The notes: a model not told the origin generated them from the letters alone. 64,000 bases of DNA from Beta vulgaris subsp. vulgaris (GCF_026745355.1 NC_079206.1:25551845-25615844); one strand, 5' to 3'; numbered from the stretch's first letter, positions 10,516 through 21,480 are shown. A program made the numbers and translations.

Positions 10516-13500
10516 TCATGATTTATTGAGCTTCCGCCGTTTCTTAGGATCCTCAATTACATGTATCCCTTCCGTGTGATCTAGACACATATAGTTCTCC
10601 GACATTTTCACATCATCTTCCACACTAATTTGAGGACAGGTAAAAGGGGGGAGGTCCTCAAATGTATCATATTCTTCCTCATTATCAACATCACCAATAC
10701 CGAGGATACTCCTTTTACCAGGTACAACAATTGACCACTTATGATCAGCAGGATCAGTTACAAAAAATACTTCCTTGACTTGTGATGCAATTACAAATGG
10801 CTCCTCAGTTTCACGTAGACGGCTAAGGTCAAGAAGAGTGAATCCGCAAGGATCATCGTTTCTTACACAACGTCGATTATCGTCAACCCACTTGCTACAC
10901 AAGAGGCAAATATTAAAAGTACAGTAGTCCAGCTCCCATATTTCTTGTATTCTCTCATAATAGTTGCTTTCAGCATAAACAGGCGACTTATCTTTCGAGC
11001 TTGCATATTGTGTAGACGACGCCACAAGTGAAATACCACTATTTTATTGCGATCTTGACTTCAGATCTTGACGTTCAGTCCAAAACGTATACCCATTAAT
11101 ATCATAACCCTTATAAGAGCGTACAGTTTCACGAGGACCAAATGCTAACCACTTGACTGTTTCAGGAACACTTTCATCCAAATCATTGAGTACTCGTTTA
11201 TGAAACCAATCAATGAAAGTCTTGTTATGCATTTGCGTCAATGCCCTCACTCCTTTTCCAGGATTGCTAACACGTAATTCCTCCATATTTTCACTTAAAT
11301 AAGGATGCACATCTGGTACGTTGATGCAATACAAATAAGTGAGCTTGTTTACGCTTTTCTACAGAAGGTGTGATCAATTTTGAACCAATTGTACCCTTGC
11401 CCTCAAGTCTGCCCTCGTGTCGGGATGTCGAAAGTCCAACAGGATCAACACTAGCAAAATAATCAGCCACAAAATTACTGATCTCTTCACCCACAATCCC
11501 TTGAATTATACTACCTTATGGTTGTGCAGGATTCCGAACTTTATCCTTCAAAGTTCCCATATATCTCTCAAAAGGATAGCACCACCTCAAAAACACTGGA
11601 CCGGCCACACAACATAATTTCTCGAACTAGATGGACATTGAGATAGACCATAATGTCAAAGAATGCGGGGGGGAAATACATCTCAAATTTGCATAGAGTT
11701 TCAAAAAATGAACACAGTTCTCTAATGGTGTGCCTCACATGCTTTGGAAGTATCCCACGAATTGTAATCGGTAAGAATACTTGCATCATGACATGACAAT
11801 CGTGCGATTTCATACTCGATAACTTCAACTCACCATTTAAGGTAACAAAGCGCTTCATATTCGATGAGTAGCCAGTTAGGACCTTAATGCCATACAATGA
11901 CTCGCAAAAAATCCGTTTCTCTGCACGCGACATCGTGTAGCAAGCTGGTGGCAAATAATTCCTCTCCGAATCCTCCACCTTTTTACTTTTCTGAGCTTCA
12001 TCATCAACCCTTTCCTCCCCTCTTTTCTTCTTCCTTCCGTCCCTTTTCTGAGCCCACAACTCTGGTCGAATCCCCTCTTTTTCCAAGTAAAGTCGTGACG
12101 CCTTAACATCTTTTGTCTTGCCCGGAATATTCATAAGTGTCGCGATAATAGCTTCACAAACATTCTTCTCTATGTGCATGACATCCAAACAATGTCTGAC
12201 CTTTAGATCTTTCCAATATGGGAGTTTCCAAAAAATGGACTGTTTTTTCCATAATCCTGTAGGTCGATCAACCTCACTAGCAGGTTTACCAAAGACTGTT
12301 TCAATGCCCTTCACCTGATTATAAACTTCAGTACCAGTTAATGGTCTATGAGCAACTTCTTCTTCAACCGTCCCATCGAATGCCTTCTTCTTAAACCGAT
12401 AGGGATGGTCGCGGCTGAGGAGCCTTCGTGTGCATATACACATGTTTGCAGCCCTTAAGGTGTGTAGATTTCATGTCATCTAAACAAATCGGGCAAGGTT
12501 GTTTTCCTTTAGTCTTATACCCAGATAAGTTCCCATAAGCTGGATAATCGTTCATAGTACAAAAAAGCATGGCACGCAGAGTGAACATCTCATTAGCATA
12601 CGCATCAAATACTAACACTCCTTCGTTCCACATCTTCTGTAAATCTTCAACAAGCGGCTGAAGGTATACATCTATGTCATTTCCAGGTTGTTTGGGCCCC
12701 GATATAAGAAGCGACACATCATGTACTTGCGTTTCATGCACAACCAAGGAGGCAAGTTGTAAACCACTAAAACTACTGGCCATGTACTATGCTGCGAGCT
12801 GAGATTGCCAAAAGGGTTCATGCCATCCGTACATAATCCAAGCCTCAGATTCCTATCCTCATTACCAAATGACTTATGCACCCTGTTGATAGTTTTCCAC
12901 TCAGGCGAATCAGCCGGATGCTTGAGCAGACCGTCTTTCTTCCTACGATCTGCATGCCACCTCAAATTCTTCGCATCTCCTTTAATTGAGAACATGCGCT
13001 TAAATCTAGGTATTATGGGTAGATACCACAACACCTTGGCTGGTGGTCCTTCACTACCTCCAGCTCCTTCACGCTTGTACCTCGACAATCCACAACGTGG
13101 ACACTCATGTAAATGCTCATACTCATTACGATAAAGCACACAATCGTTAGGACAAGCATGTATCCGCTCGTACTTTAAACCCAAAGGACACATCAGCTTC
13201 TTCGCATAATAGTACGACTTTGGCAGTTCATTTCCATCAGGGAGCATCTCAGCTAAAACTTCCAACAACGATGTGAAACTAGAGTCCGTCCAACCAGCGT
13301 TCGACTTAATGTTGAACAGTGTTACCACCGCGGAAAGTTTGGTGTACTTTGTACAACCTGGATACAACGGCTTTTCAGCAGCCTGAGACATAGACTCAAA
13401 AATACGAGGTCGTCTACACGACTGATCTTCAACCTCGTGTATCATCTCGTCTACCCGATCCCTATCTTCATCATCCAAATTCTCATCCCCTAACTCATCA

Positions 13501-13796
13501 TCATCCTTCTTTTTTTCTTCACATACATCATTTTTACTCCAGAGCTTCCATATACCTCCCCTGCTCACCATGCCAAACCATACGTGGTATTGAGGCCTAA
13601 ACCCACGGCGAAAGACATGCTCCCTAACCACATGTATACTACTAACCTTGCTCACATTTCTACAATCCAAACAAGGACAATAAAAGTCGACTGCTCCAGA
13701 GGATGTTTGATATTCTAATGCACTTCTACAGAATTCCGAGACCCCATTCACAAACTCAATCGATTCACGACTACCATACATCCAAGTACGATCCAT
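10516..13796 (-). pseudogene. TNP2-type CACTA transposase, broken
   Basis: The N-terminus MDRTWMYGSRESIEFVNGV (ATG at 13796) followed by YCPCLDCRN matches the transposase-associated domain. TNP2 blocks follow: LPKSYYYAKKLMCPLGLKYE, CPNDCVLYRNEYEHLHECPRCG, RWHADRRKKDG, LCTDGMNPFGN, LISGPKQPGNDIDVYLQPL, YGNLSGYKTKGKQPCPIC and LDVMHIEKNVCEAI. DUF4218 (SMKSHDCHVMMQVFLPI, FFETLCKFEMYFPPAFFDIM) and DUF4216-like C-terminal parts (WLAFGPRETVRSYKGYDING, KEVFFVTDPADHKWSIVVPG) complete the family order; the end is KKRRKLNKS. Breaks: a one-base deletion near 12705, frameshifts near 12430 and 11600, a stop in the NPAQP/GSI region near 11518, and further shifts near 11300 and 11035. It would excise and insert the element from its TIRs; this copy cannot. 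Confidence 0.93.
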
Positions 13797-13972
13797 CTCA
13801 TTCAAGAAGACCACCTCTAATAATTAAACACAACATTCATTATAATGCATCAATCTATTAAAGTACATACACTCACATATTCAAATCACACACGTATACA
13901 ACAAGCTAAGATAGTGACATGTTCAATTGTATGCATGCAGTCAAGGTCCTTATCACTCCAACCTAACCCATC

Positions 13973-14189
13973 CTTGGACGTCTAATCTCACTAGTGAATA
14001 TATGCCAACTTTTCAATTCTAAGGAAAATCCGGCAGCATTTCCCTACAGTTCTCCAAGTACACAATGTAGATAATTGCTTATCTACATATGTACCCAGAG
14101 AACAATGTTAAGAAACGATAAGCCAAGATTTTCCTCAGAATTGAAAAGAAGACACACATTCACCACCTAAGTGAGATCAAACGTCCAAG
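13973..14189. other. Long imperfect fold-back upstream of TNP2
   Basis: Nested inverted segments share one centre near 14078: CTTGGACGTCTAATCTCACT (13973-13992) with 14170-14189 (18 of 20 pairs); 14009-14030 with 14127-14148 (21 of 22); GTTCTCCAAGTAC (14049-14061) with GTACCCAGAGAAC (14091-14103); and a perfect 9 bp stem TGTAGATAA / TTATCTACA around a 4 nt loop (14066-14087). An RNA across it would fold into a hairpin of about 217 nt. It lies about 180-390 bp upstream of the TNP2 start codon, in the promoter, 5' UTR or a leader intron. Confidence 0.8.
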
Positions 14190-14211
14190 AACAGTCCCAA
14201 ACCGGGGACTA

Positions 14212-14244
14212 TTCAAGACTTACTCCTAATGAGTAAGTCTTGAA
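14212..14244. other. Perfect 14 bp stem-loop next to the fold-back
   Basis: TTCAAGACTTACTC (14212-14225) is exactly complementary to GAGTAAGTCTTGAA (14231-14244) around a 5 nt loop. It sits 23 bp from the long fold-back, on the side away from TNP2. It could be a rho-independent-like fold, a small-RNA source or a protein site; function is unknown. Confidence 0.75.
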
Positions 14245-14334
14245 CGGGTATCTAGGCATATATGATGATGATTCAAACAACTTGTAGATTTCATATATAG
14301 CTAAATCACATTGCGTTTTCATACAATCTCATAT

Positions 14335-14340
<6 letters not shown>

Positions 14341-14385
<45 letters not shown>
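14341..14385. repeat. (AT)n microsatellite
   Basis: About 22 uninterrupted AT units between the stem-loops and the right minisatellite of the CACTA. Confidence 0.95.
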
Positions 14386-14392
<7 letters not shown>

Positions 14393-14714
14393 AAATACAT
14401 ATATACATCACTAAATTATCATAACTTAATCAATTTGAAGCACATGACAACTTTGTCTACATGTTAAACTAGTTACCTCTTATCACCAACGACGAGCAAT
14501 GAAGAGAGAAGAGATAGTTGGACCTTTAATCTGCCTTCCTAAGCCTCTTCTTCCTAGCATTAACAAAACCCACATTGCACATTAATCATTTAATTTAATA
14601 ATTAAGAAAAAACAAAAGTAACTTAAAACAAAATTGATTCATACCTAATTAAACACTCAAATGGTGGAGAAGAGAAGAGAAGAGAAGAGAAGAGAATGGT
14701 GGTGGTTGCACATG

Positions 14715-15040
14715 GTGGAGCAATGTGGTGTGCAAGGAGGTGGGCAATGTGGTGCGCAAGGTGGTGGGCACAGCAGTGGTGCGCAAGATGGTGGGCGCAG
14801 CAGTGGTGCGTAAGGTGGTGGGCGCAACAGTGGTGCGCAAGGTGGTGGGCGCAGCAGTGGTGCGCAAGGTGTTAGGCGTAGCAGTGGTGCGCAAGGTGGT
14901 GGGCGCAACAATGTCGTCGTGCAAACCCAGTGGTGGAGCAGTGGTGCGCAAGGTGGTGGGCGCAGCAATGTCGTCGTGCAAACCCAGTGGTGGAGCAGTG
15001 GTGGTGGAGTAGTGGTGGCAAAGCAGTGGTGGTGGTGGTG
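14715..15040. repeat. GTGGTGCGCAAGGTGGTGGGCGCAGCA minisatellite (unit about 27 bp)
   Basis: Tandem variants of GTGGTGCGCAAG followed by GTGGTGGGCGCAGCA, with longer units containing a GTCGTCGTGCAAACCCAG insert at about 14910 and 14970. Open frames in all phases (valine/arginine or proline/threonine repeats) are artefacts of the unit length being a multiple of three. It lies about 100 bp inside the right subterminal repeats of the CACTA. Confidence 0.85.
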
Positions 15041-15144
15041 TTAGGGCTCAAATATTTTCGCTCGTAATTCTCTAAGGGAGGAAAGTGGGAAAAATAGAAT
15101 GAGTATGGGTATACTGTACATGCGCGCTTCAATTACAGAAAAAA

Positions 15145-15424
15145 AATTGAACGAAGGGGTTGCACTTTTTGAAAAAGCGCAGCCCTTCTCAAAGTGAAGG
15201 GCTGCGCTTTTTTAAAAACGCGGCCCTTTGTTTGTGAGAAGGGCTGCGCTTTTGATAAAAACACAGCCCTACTAACTGAAGGGTTGTGCTTTTCTTCAAA
15301 AGCGCAGCCCTTCTGTATGTAGGGCTGCGCATTTTTAGAAAAGCGCAGCCTTTCATTAATAGGGCTGCGCTTTTATCAAAAGCGTAGCTCTTCCTGCGCA
15401 GCCCTTCCTTTTTTTCCCCTAGTG
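15145..15424. repeat. Right subterminal repeats and TIR of the CACTA
   Basis: Alternating GAAGGGCTGCGCTTTT and AAAAGCGCAGCCCTTC copies, ending in the terminal CTAGTG. This mirrors the left end and defines the element boundary at 15424. Confidence 0.87.
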
Positions 15425-16121
15425 TAGCCATATGAGTTAAAATTTATTTAGAATTAAGTTTAGTAGTTTCACTATAATGAAGGTGTGATGGGTAAAGTAA
15501 GTAAAGGGGAAAAGTTATGGCAATGTGGTATGCTCTCATTCTTATGGACTATATTTTATATGTATAGTTACTTGTATTATTTTTAAAATTAGTCTATTAA
15601 GTTTGCTAATCTTTTTTGCAGGACCTCTTACATGTAATTTATTTTCTCTTTATCAGAGTGAATAGCGAAAGCGAAGTAATTTATAGCCTTCTCGATTTAA
15701 TTGTGTGTTTAATTTGTTTCTTGTTTTGCAATTTTTTAAAAAAAATAAAATTTAATTTTAATGTTAATTTAGTCATGTGTCTTGCATTGTATTTATTTTA
15801 TTTGCTGGTTGCTTGATAGTATATGTTATTATGTGCAATGATATATTTTTTGTTCTGTTCCAATTAAGTGTTGTTTTTTTATGTGAGTACTACGTATCTG
15901 TTTTGTTTACAAAACTTTCTAGTATTCCAAATTATATTTTGAATCTATTGATCTTCATAAATTTCATACTTATATAAGAGTTATATTATGGTATCCAAAT
16001 TTTTGATATATACTCTTCTGAAAACATTTAATTCTAATCGTTTCATTAAGGTTTGGGAAAAAGAAAGGATTGTGGGATTTTCTTTCAAGATATTCTACAA
16101 ATTACTTTTACCGTCTTTTGA

Positions 16122-16218
<97 letters not shown>

Positions 16219-17464
16219 TATATATATGTATATATATTTATATATATGTATTTTTGCGTTAATCCTTATTCAGCCTTTAATTGTGGTAATAAGGTTTCAT
16301 AGTCTCTGAAAATAAAAGTACTCTAATGATTTGTTTTGGTGTTATAGATTGAATTGTAGATGCAAACTATTTTGTTATAAAGGTAATCTCTGGACAACTT
16401 TTATTTTACTTGCTGACTTACTTGTATTATTAATTTTATTTTCAAGCGCAAATGTGTGAAAGGATCTTGTTTACTATTTGCTGTTTAAATATTTAGTGCA
16501 TTCTCATTTCGTAGCAAAATTTTGATTGTTTTCATTACTTCTTATTTAATTCTCTGATTTTGACTGATCTGTTTTATATTCCTTTTAAATGAAATTTATA
16601 TACTTAGTCTAAATCTTAAACTTGTTTGAGTTGATATTAAGTTATAATAGGTGATTCCTTTGACTTTTATGTCAATTTGATGAGTTGACACATTTTGACT
16701 ATTTTGATTTAATTTCTTTTTTGAGTTGACATCAAGTTTATATTGTGGGATTCCTGTAAACTTTAATTTTATTTGATAAGAAGGCTTTCAAATTTTATGC
16801 TGACTTGGCAAATTTTATAATTGTTATTTACAATTTATTACTTTATCGCCTATTTATTATTAATGTTTCGTCGTTGTGAAATTTATTTTAAGGTTATCAA
16901 TTTCTTTTGCGAACTTTAAATTTGATATATATGTTGAGGAGGACGTACACTCTTATAACGTATGTAATTACTTGAGTTCGTAAGTGCTATTTTGATAAAG
17001 AAGCTACTACTCTTTATTAAAGTATTCTTATCTCTTTCATTGGAGTATAAGCCTGTGTGGTTATTTCGATTTAAATTATTTTGACTATCAATTTACGAAC
17101 TTTTGCTTCTTCACTTCTTTTCTAAAAATATTTATGTATGTTCAAAATTATTCTTTTATAATTTTACGTAAATATTCATTCCTGCTTCTTTTGCAAAATT
17201 ACCTATAGTTTATTGTAGAAAAGTTTGTACCCTAAACTTTCTATTTGTCAAAGGGTCTTTCACATTTTATAAATGATGGTTGTTACCATACTTCCTTACT
17301 TTACAACTCTTTTTGGTCTTCCAAAATATGCAAAGTTGTTTAGTTCTTAACTAAAATCCATCAATTTTTGTTTTCTTAATGTACTTTATCTAGAGTATTT
17401 TCTTTATTTGTCTCTTGGTTGTTTTAAAGTTTCGAGTACAAAACTCTTTTTAAGTGGGAGTGAT
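15425..17464 (+). other. Gene-free interior of the LARD-like element
   Basis: A very AT-rich stretch without recognisable retroelement domains; open frames are short and T-rich. It contains a pure (AT)n array at about 16122-16212 and ends with the polypurine tract AAGTGGGAG (17452-17460) just before the right LTR. With 4282-4339 it makes up the whole interior once the CACTA is removed. Confidence 0.6.
16122..16212. repeat. (AT)n microsatellite
   Basis: About 45 AT units, followed by interrupted TATATG-type repeats to about 16250. The apparent tyrosine/isoleucine open frame is an artefact. Confidence 0.95.
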
Positions 17465-18019
17465 TGTAACACCCCGAATTTTACACCCTTTATTTTTGGC
17501 GTATGTTTACATTAAAATGATATTTTTATAAAAAAAAAATAAAAAAAATTATTATTTAAATTTTTGGAATGTGCTGTGAAAATTTGTATATATTTTTATA
17601 TCTTGCGATATATTTATATAAATTTATTTTGAAAGGTTAGTTATCTATTTTAAAACCTATATTAGTTTTGTTATTTATTTAGGCGTTTAGGATACGGTTT
17701 TGTCGCATAGCATTTTTATAACGTTGATGGACTAACTTGGGTGATGAAATGTTGCATTACATGTGGCGTGTCATGCTAGCCGAAAATCAGCAATTATGGA
17801 GTGGAGGATGGAGAGTTTTGGTTCTTACTAAGCTAAGCTTTGAATCTCTTTTAACCCCCTATTTAACCCCTCATTAATACCCTCTTAAACCCTTCCATTT
17901 TTCCTTGCCAATAAATTTGGATTTTTAATAAGAGAAATTCAACATCATTCTCATTTGAGCCACGCCATTCCCAAGAAAAGAAAGAGAGGAAAGGAAGAGA
18001 AAAAGAAGAGAAAAGTTCA
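17465..18019 (+). repeat. 3' LTR of the LARD-like element, truncated
   Basis: Starts TGTAACACCCCGAATTTTAC after the purine tract and follows 1102-1609 with scattered differences and small indels. Homology stops after AAAAGTTCA, where a CACTA-like end (CACGAGTACATAATTG) begins. I found no continuation of the LTR elsewhere in the window. Confidence 0.75.
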
Positions 18020-19410
18020 CGAGTACATAATTGCCCTAAAGTATCACCCCAAAAGTGTTACCTAAAGGCCTAAAGTGTTGCTTTAGGCAATTGGTAATAC
18101 TTTTATAAGTGAAATATCTTCCCGTACTACCTATTTTCTAATGTAACACTTTCTAATGCTAATGTTTCACTTTCTCAAGTGTTACTCAAAAATCTCTAAT
18201 GTAACACTTTTTTTAAAACTAATGTAGCCTTTTATAGTGCTACTTATAATTTAATTTCTTATGTAATATTTTTTCATTTATAGTAGCATTTTCTATGTCA
18301 TTTCACGAATTATAGTAACACTTTATTAAATATTATGTATCAATTTAAGTCAGCATATGTAGCACTTTATTACATATTAGACAACAGTTTTTGTTAGCTA
18401 GCTCTATAATAACACAACTATTTCACTTGTCGTATAGTAATATTTTTTAATTTATCGAGCCACATACAATGATAATAACACTAAAACTTATGAATTTAAT
18501 AACAAAGACCAAATGATATGATATTATAGATATAAATGAGTACAAATATTCGACTATTATTGTAAAGAATGAGCCACAGAGCAGTATTCATCAATTGAAA
18601 ATGTACTATTGCGTTCAAAATATGTAGTTTATATGAAAATCCAGTCATGATATATATTTATATATATAACTCCCAAAATAAACCTAAATCAATATTATGG
18701 TCGTTTCTTTCTTTTGTCTTTAATTACATCGCTCTACCCATGCATGCATATTTCGCGAAAGGATCATGCCTACTTGGAACTCTAATCCACTATCTTCATA
18801 ATCCTGCAATATGAACAAAAAAAATAAGAATATTCAAAGTCTTATATGATAAGAAAACTAGTGATGATATACTTGTTGTAAAAAGAAAAACGAGTATAGT
18901 ATATTATCAATCTTCATTACTTCATAATATGATTTATCTCCATCAATCTGCCTTATTGGCATATGAACTTCCTCCATCTTATCTTACATTAGAAATAATG
19001 GAAGCAATATAAATATCCACCAAATCAAAGCTGCAATGGAAAAACGTAGCTTAACTAAATGTAAAGGCAACAAAACTTACAACATTATAATTAATAGGCT
19101 CGTAAACAGTTTTGTATATTTTGTCCACTTTTCTCGTTTGAGAGTCTTTGTACAACTTTGCTGGGGATGATCATTTCTTCTCATTATCTTGTTGGTGCTA
19201 GCATTGAAATAAATAAAGAATTCGGGATACATATAAGTTACATGATGGTAGCAAGGGATGATAAGGAAAAATAAAACAAAGAGATTAGTTCGTATTTAAT
19301 TTACCAATTCACGATCCTTCCTTGCAAAGCTCATAGGACCCATAGTGCGCCTATGTTCTTGGTAGGTACATTTAGGCTTTTCTTCTTGCACTAGCTAAGC
19401 TTGGCCTATG
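18018..19410 (-). mobile_element. Decayed second CACTA-like element (left end only)
   Basis: CACGAGTACATAATTGCC has the look of a CACTA terminus (CACTAGTAC.. with one change). It is followed by short repeated words AAAGTGTTAC / GTAACACTTT in both orientations (18040-18370), as in subterminal arrays, and by a TNPA-like coding remnant on the minus strand. No right terminus was found, so the element is truncated or rearranged. Its insertion would explain the sudden end of the 3' LTR. Confidence 0.5.
18690..19390 (-). pseudogene. TNPA-like (Transposase_24) remnant of the second CACTA
   Basis: Minus-strand exon-like pieces: YQEHRRTMGPMSFARKDREL (about 19310-19375; MGPxSFARxR is a family word); SPAKLYKDSQTRKVDKIYKT (about 19085-19165); MEEVHMPIRQIDGDKSYYEV (about 18910-18985); and DYEDSGLEFQVGMILSRNMH ending in a stop near 18727. 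The order matches the C-terminal part of Ptta/En-Spm second-gene proteins. No TNP2 gene accompanies it. The segments are short, so the assignment rests on order and a few words. Confidence 0.45.
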
Positions 19411-19421
19411 CTTACTTACAA

Positions 19422-19460
19422 AGATATATATATATATATATATATGTATATGTATGTATG

Positions 19461-19494
<34 letters not shown>

Positions 19495-19540
19495 ATAATA
19501 TGTATATATATAAATATATAATATATATATATATGATATA

Positions 19541-19572
<32 letters not shown>

Positions 19573-19660
19573 TATATATATATGTATATATTATATATAT
19601 ATGTATATACATATTATATATATATATATATACATATTATATATATATATATATACATAT

Positions 19661-19692
<32 letters not shown>

Positions 19693-19723
19693 ATATATAA
19701 TAACATATATATAATATATATAT

Positions 19724-19758
<35 letters not shown>
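19422..19758. repeat. TA-rich microsatellite cluster
   Basis: Interrupted (TA)n with TATG, TATATAATA and TACATA variants. Open frames over it on both strands are artefacts. Confidence 0.93.
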
Positions 19759-19760
<2 letters not shown>

Positions 19761-20168
19761 AAAGAAAGAAACTCCAGTCTTCGAAAATGTGTCATGAGAA
19801 CTTGGTCAATTACAAAAACTCCTATTATTAATTAAGGATGTGTTAGTGGATTGATGGCTGGTCCGATCCCTTTCCAAATTCAAATGATGAGGTCCTTCGC
19901 AGCCCATAATTTTTCAAATGGGGGACTGCAACCAAAAAACAAAAACCTGCCGAAGCTTCATTACAAAATCCTATAATTTTTCAATTGTTCTTCTTTTTTA
20001 ACCCTATAATTTTTTACATAAACAAAAAAAAGCGCATGCCTTCATTTTCTCCTTTCTCAACTGAACAGAAAGACTTTCTTTCCCCAAATTTCCTCTTACT
20101 TCCCCAAATTCTATCTTTCTTCGCAAATGAGCCCTAAATTATGAAAGAGTGAAACCTAAATAACAAAA
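19759..20168. other. Unassigned stretch
   Basis: Nothing recognisable except AT-rich sequence leading to the small GRF-like frame. Confidence 0.4.
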
Positions 20169-20348
20169 ATGAGCTCAATTTTCTCTTCAAGTTTCAAGAA
20201 GAATTCAAATACTATTTTAGATAATGGTAGGATTTATTGTCGACATCGATTACCTGCAGTAATCCAAAAGTTTAACTACAGTCAAGGAAAACGCTTGTAT
20301 GGCTGCACCCAGGTCCGTATTTTGGAGTGTCCAGGCTATAAGTCGTAG
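20169..20348 (+). CDS. Small GRF-type zinc-finger-like fragment (59 codons)
   Basis: ATG at 20169 opens a 59-residue frame: MSSIFSSSFKKN, then GRIYCRHRLPAV and QGKRLYGCTQ, ending ECPGYKS before TAG. Spacing of Cys, PA and GKRLYGC resembles GRF zinc fingers (C.C....P...T....GRRFYGC), small nucleic-acid-binding modules that are widespread in plant repeats. The second Cys of the first pair is replaced by His, and a downstream FFxW element is absent. It may be a first exon of a decayed gene or transposon passenger. No partner exon was recognised downstream. Confidence 0.4.
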   Translation: MSSIFSSSFKKNSNTILDNGRIYCRHRLPAVIQKFNYSQGKRLYGCTQVRILECPGYKS

Positions 20349-20499
20349 TTAGGGCTATTTGGTGCATGCGCGCTACAGTTCAAGGTGTTGAGGCCAATTT
20401 TGAATATAAATGACAATATTATCTTTGTTAATATACACTTTGACCGCTAAAGATTTTTTTAAAAAAATTGGTAACATGAAAGAATTTATTGAACTTGCA

Positions 20500-20620
20500 C
20501 CTCGCACACGTATAATCAGTCAGGTTTGCAGGTCAGACTTTTTGAAGGGAGAGGGATGGTAAGGAATACCTCATGTCAAAGATCCCCAATGAGATTATTT
20601 TTTCTGATTTGATCTGATCT
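20500..20620 (-). repeat. Partial SINE, same family as the copy at 52602-52797
   Basis: The segment TTTGCAGGTCAGACTT, then an AGGGATGGTAAGG-like stretch and an ACCTCA...CCAATGAGATT stretch, matches the reverse complement of the body of the SINE at 52602-52797 in the same order. The promoter half is lost or too diverged to see. No TSD was identified. Confidence 0.45.
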
Positions 20621-21334
20621 CATTAGATCTGAAATAAGCAAAAATAAGGTAAATTGAACATAGCCTTAATCCCACAATTTTAAAATTATTAGACCAAATC
20701 TTTACCACTAGTTTAAGGCTTCAGCCTTCAAGTCTTGTTTGGTATCACTTTGACCGCTCAAGATGAGCAGTTTATCATTTCTCCCACGTAGAATAATACT
20801 CTACAGTTTACTCAGAGCGAAAAGTAGTGCCAAAAAATATCTTTTTGAAGCAAAACACATAAAAAAGGCTCATTATTCGTTAACCATGTCGTGTCCCTCA
20901 AACCCTCTTCTCTCTCCAAATTTGTAAAGAAAGGGCGGTGCCGGCCTAAGGAAGGAAAGACACGTGACAGGATGACTGTGTAAGGAACAAACATTGGTTC
21001 CTTTCAATACTTCAATGTAAGTGGTCTTTAACCTTTTCTATTGTAAAACTTATTACCATGGGCAATGGGGTCTTAACTAACATAGGACATCTTTTGTGAA
21101 ATTGATTGGCTTGTACGAATTTAAAAGTAAAGTTTAATTAAACATTAATTATCTATAAGCAATTTGCTTTATTTGTATGACTTTTAAACAAGTTCTACTC
21201 TTATGTTTCTTTTCACCTGAGATCATTGGTCTTAATATTCATTTAACAACATTAATAATCATTTCTAAGAATCCCTAATTGTCTCCCAAAGTTATTTTCT
21301 ACTTTATCACAATCTTTTTCTTGCACCAAGGATG
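20621..21334. other. Unassigned AT-rich stretch
   Basis: No domain, terminal repeat or long frame could be supported. Confidence 0.4.
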
Positions 21335-21480
21335 TCTTGGCCCAGTGGTTAAGATTGAGGTGCTGTGAACGATAGGTCACAAATTCAAATCCCCCCTCCT
21401 CTTCTTGTACTTTGTACTGATCAATTTTATTGTCTCATAATAGACTATGAAGAAATAAAGATATACTACCTCTATTAAAT
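21335..21480 (+). mobile_element. tRNA-derived SINE-like element
   Basis: TTGGCCCAGTGGTTAAG fits the RNA polymerase III box A of a tRNA-like head. About 35 bp downstream GGTCACAAATTCAAATCCC fits box B. The following TTGTACTTTGTACTGATC body and AT-rich tail are typical of plant SINEs. No clear TSD was found, so the ends are approximate. Confidence 0.55.

Larger units (their letters stand above)
4340..15424 (-). mobile_element. CACTA (En/Spm) DNA transposon, about 11.1 kb, defective
   Basis: The left end CACTAGTGGAAAAAA and right end TTTTTTTCCCCTAGTG are inverted CACTA termini. Both ends carry dense subterminal copies of an AGGGCTGCGC-type motif in both orientations, as En/Spm elements do. Inside, on the minus strand, are a TNP2 transposase gene and a TNPA-like/ULP1 gene. 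The flanking 3 bp are GAG (4337-4339) and TAG (15425-15427), an imperfect TSD. It sits in the interior of the LARD-like element, about 60 bp past its primer binding site. The transposase has frameshifts and stops, so the copy cannot move itself, but the intact ends could still be recognised in trans. Confidence 0.92.
1102..18019 (+). mobile_element. LARD-like LTR retroelement, host of the nested CACTA
   Basis: Two direct repeats beginning TGTAACACC (1102 and 17465) bracket a region with a Met-tRNA-type primer binding site just inside the left copy (4270) and a purine tract just before the right copy (17452-17460). This gives LTR - PBS - interior - PPT - LTR. After removing the CACTA at 4340-15424, the interior is only about 2.1 kb and holds no gag, protease, integrase or RT. 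Long LTRs with a gene-free interior fit a LARD (large retrotransposon derivative), whose movement would depend on a relative's proteins. The right LTR is cut after about 555 bp, so the TSD and insertion age cannot be read. An alternative is a gypsy element that lost its genes by deletion. Confidence 0.7.

Noticed and set aside
14649..15132. Val/Arg and Pro/Thr repeat frames
   Set aside because: Minisatellite with a unit length divisible by three; open in all phases.
15616..16302. Hydrophobic frames that could be read as membrane proteins
   Set aside because: AT-rich LTR-element interior and an (AT)n array; no conserved family.
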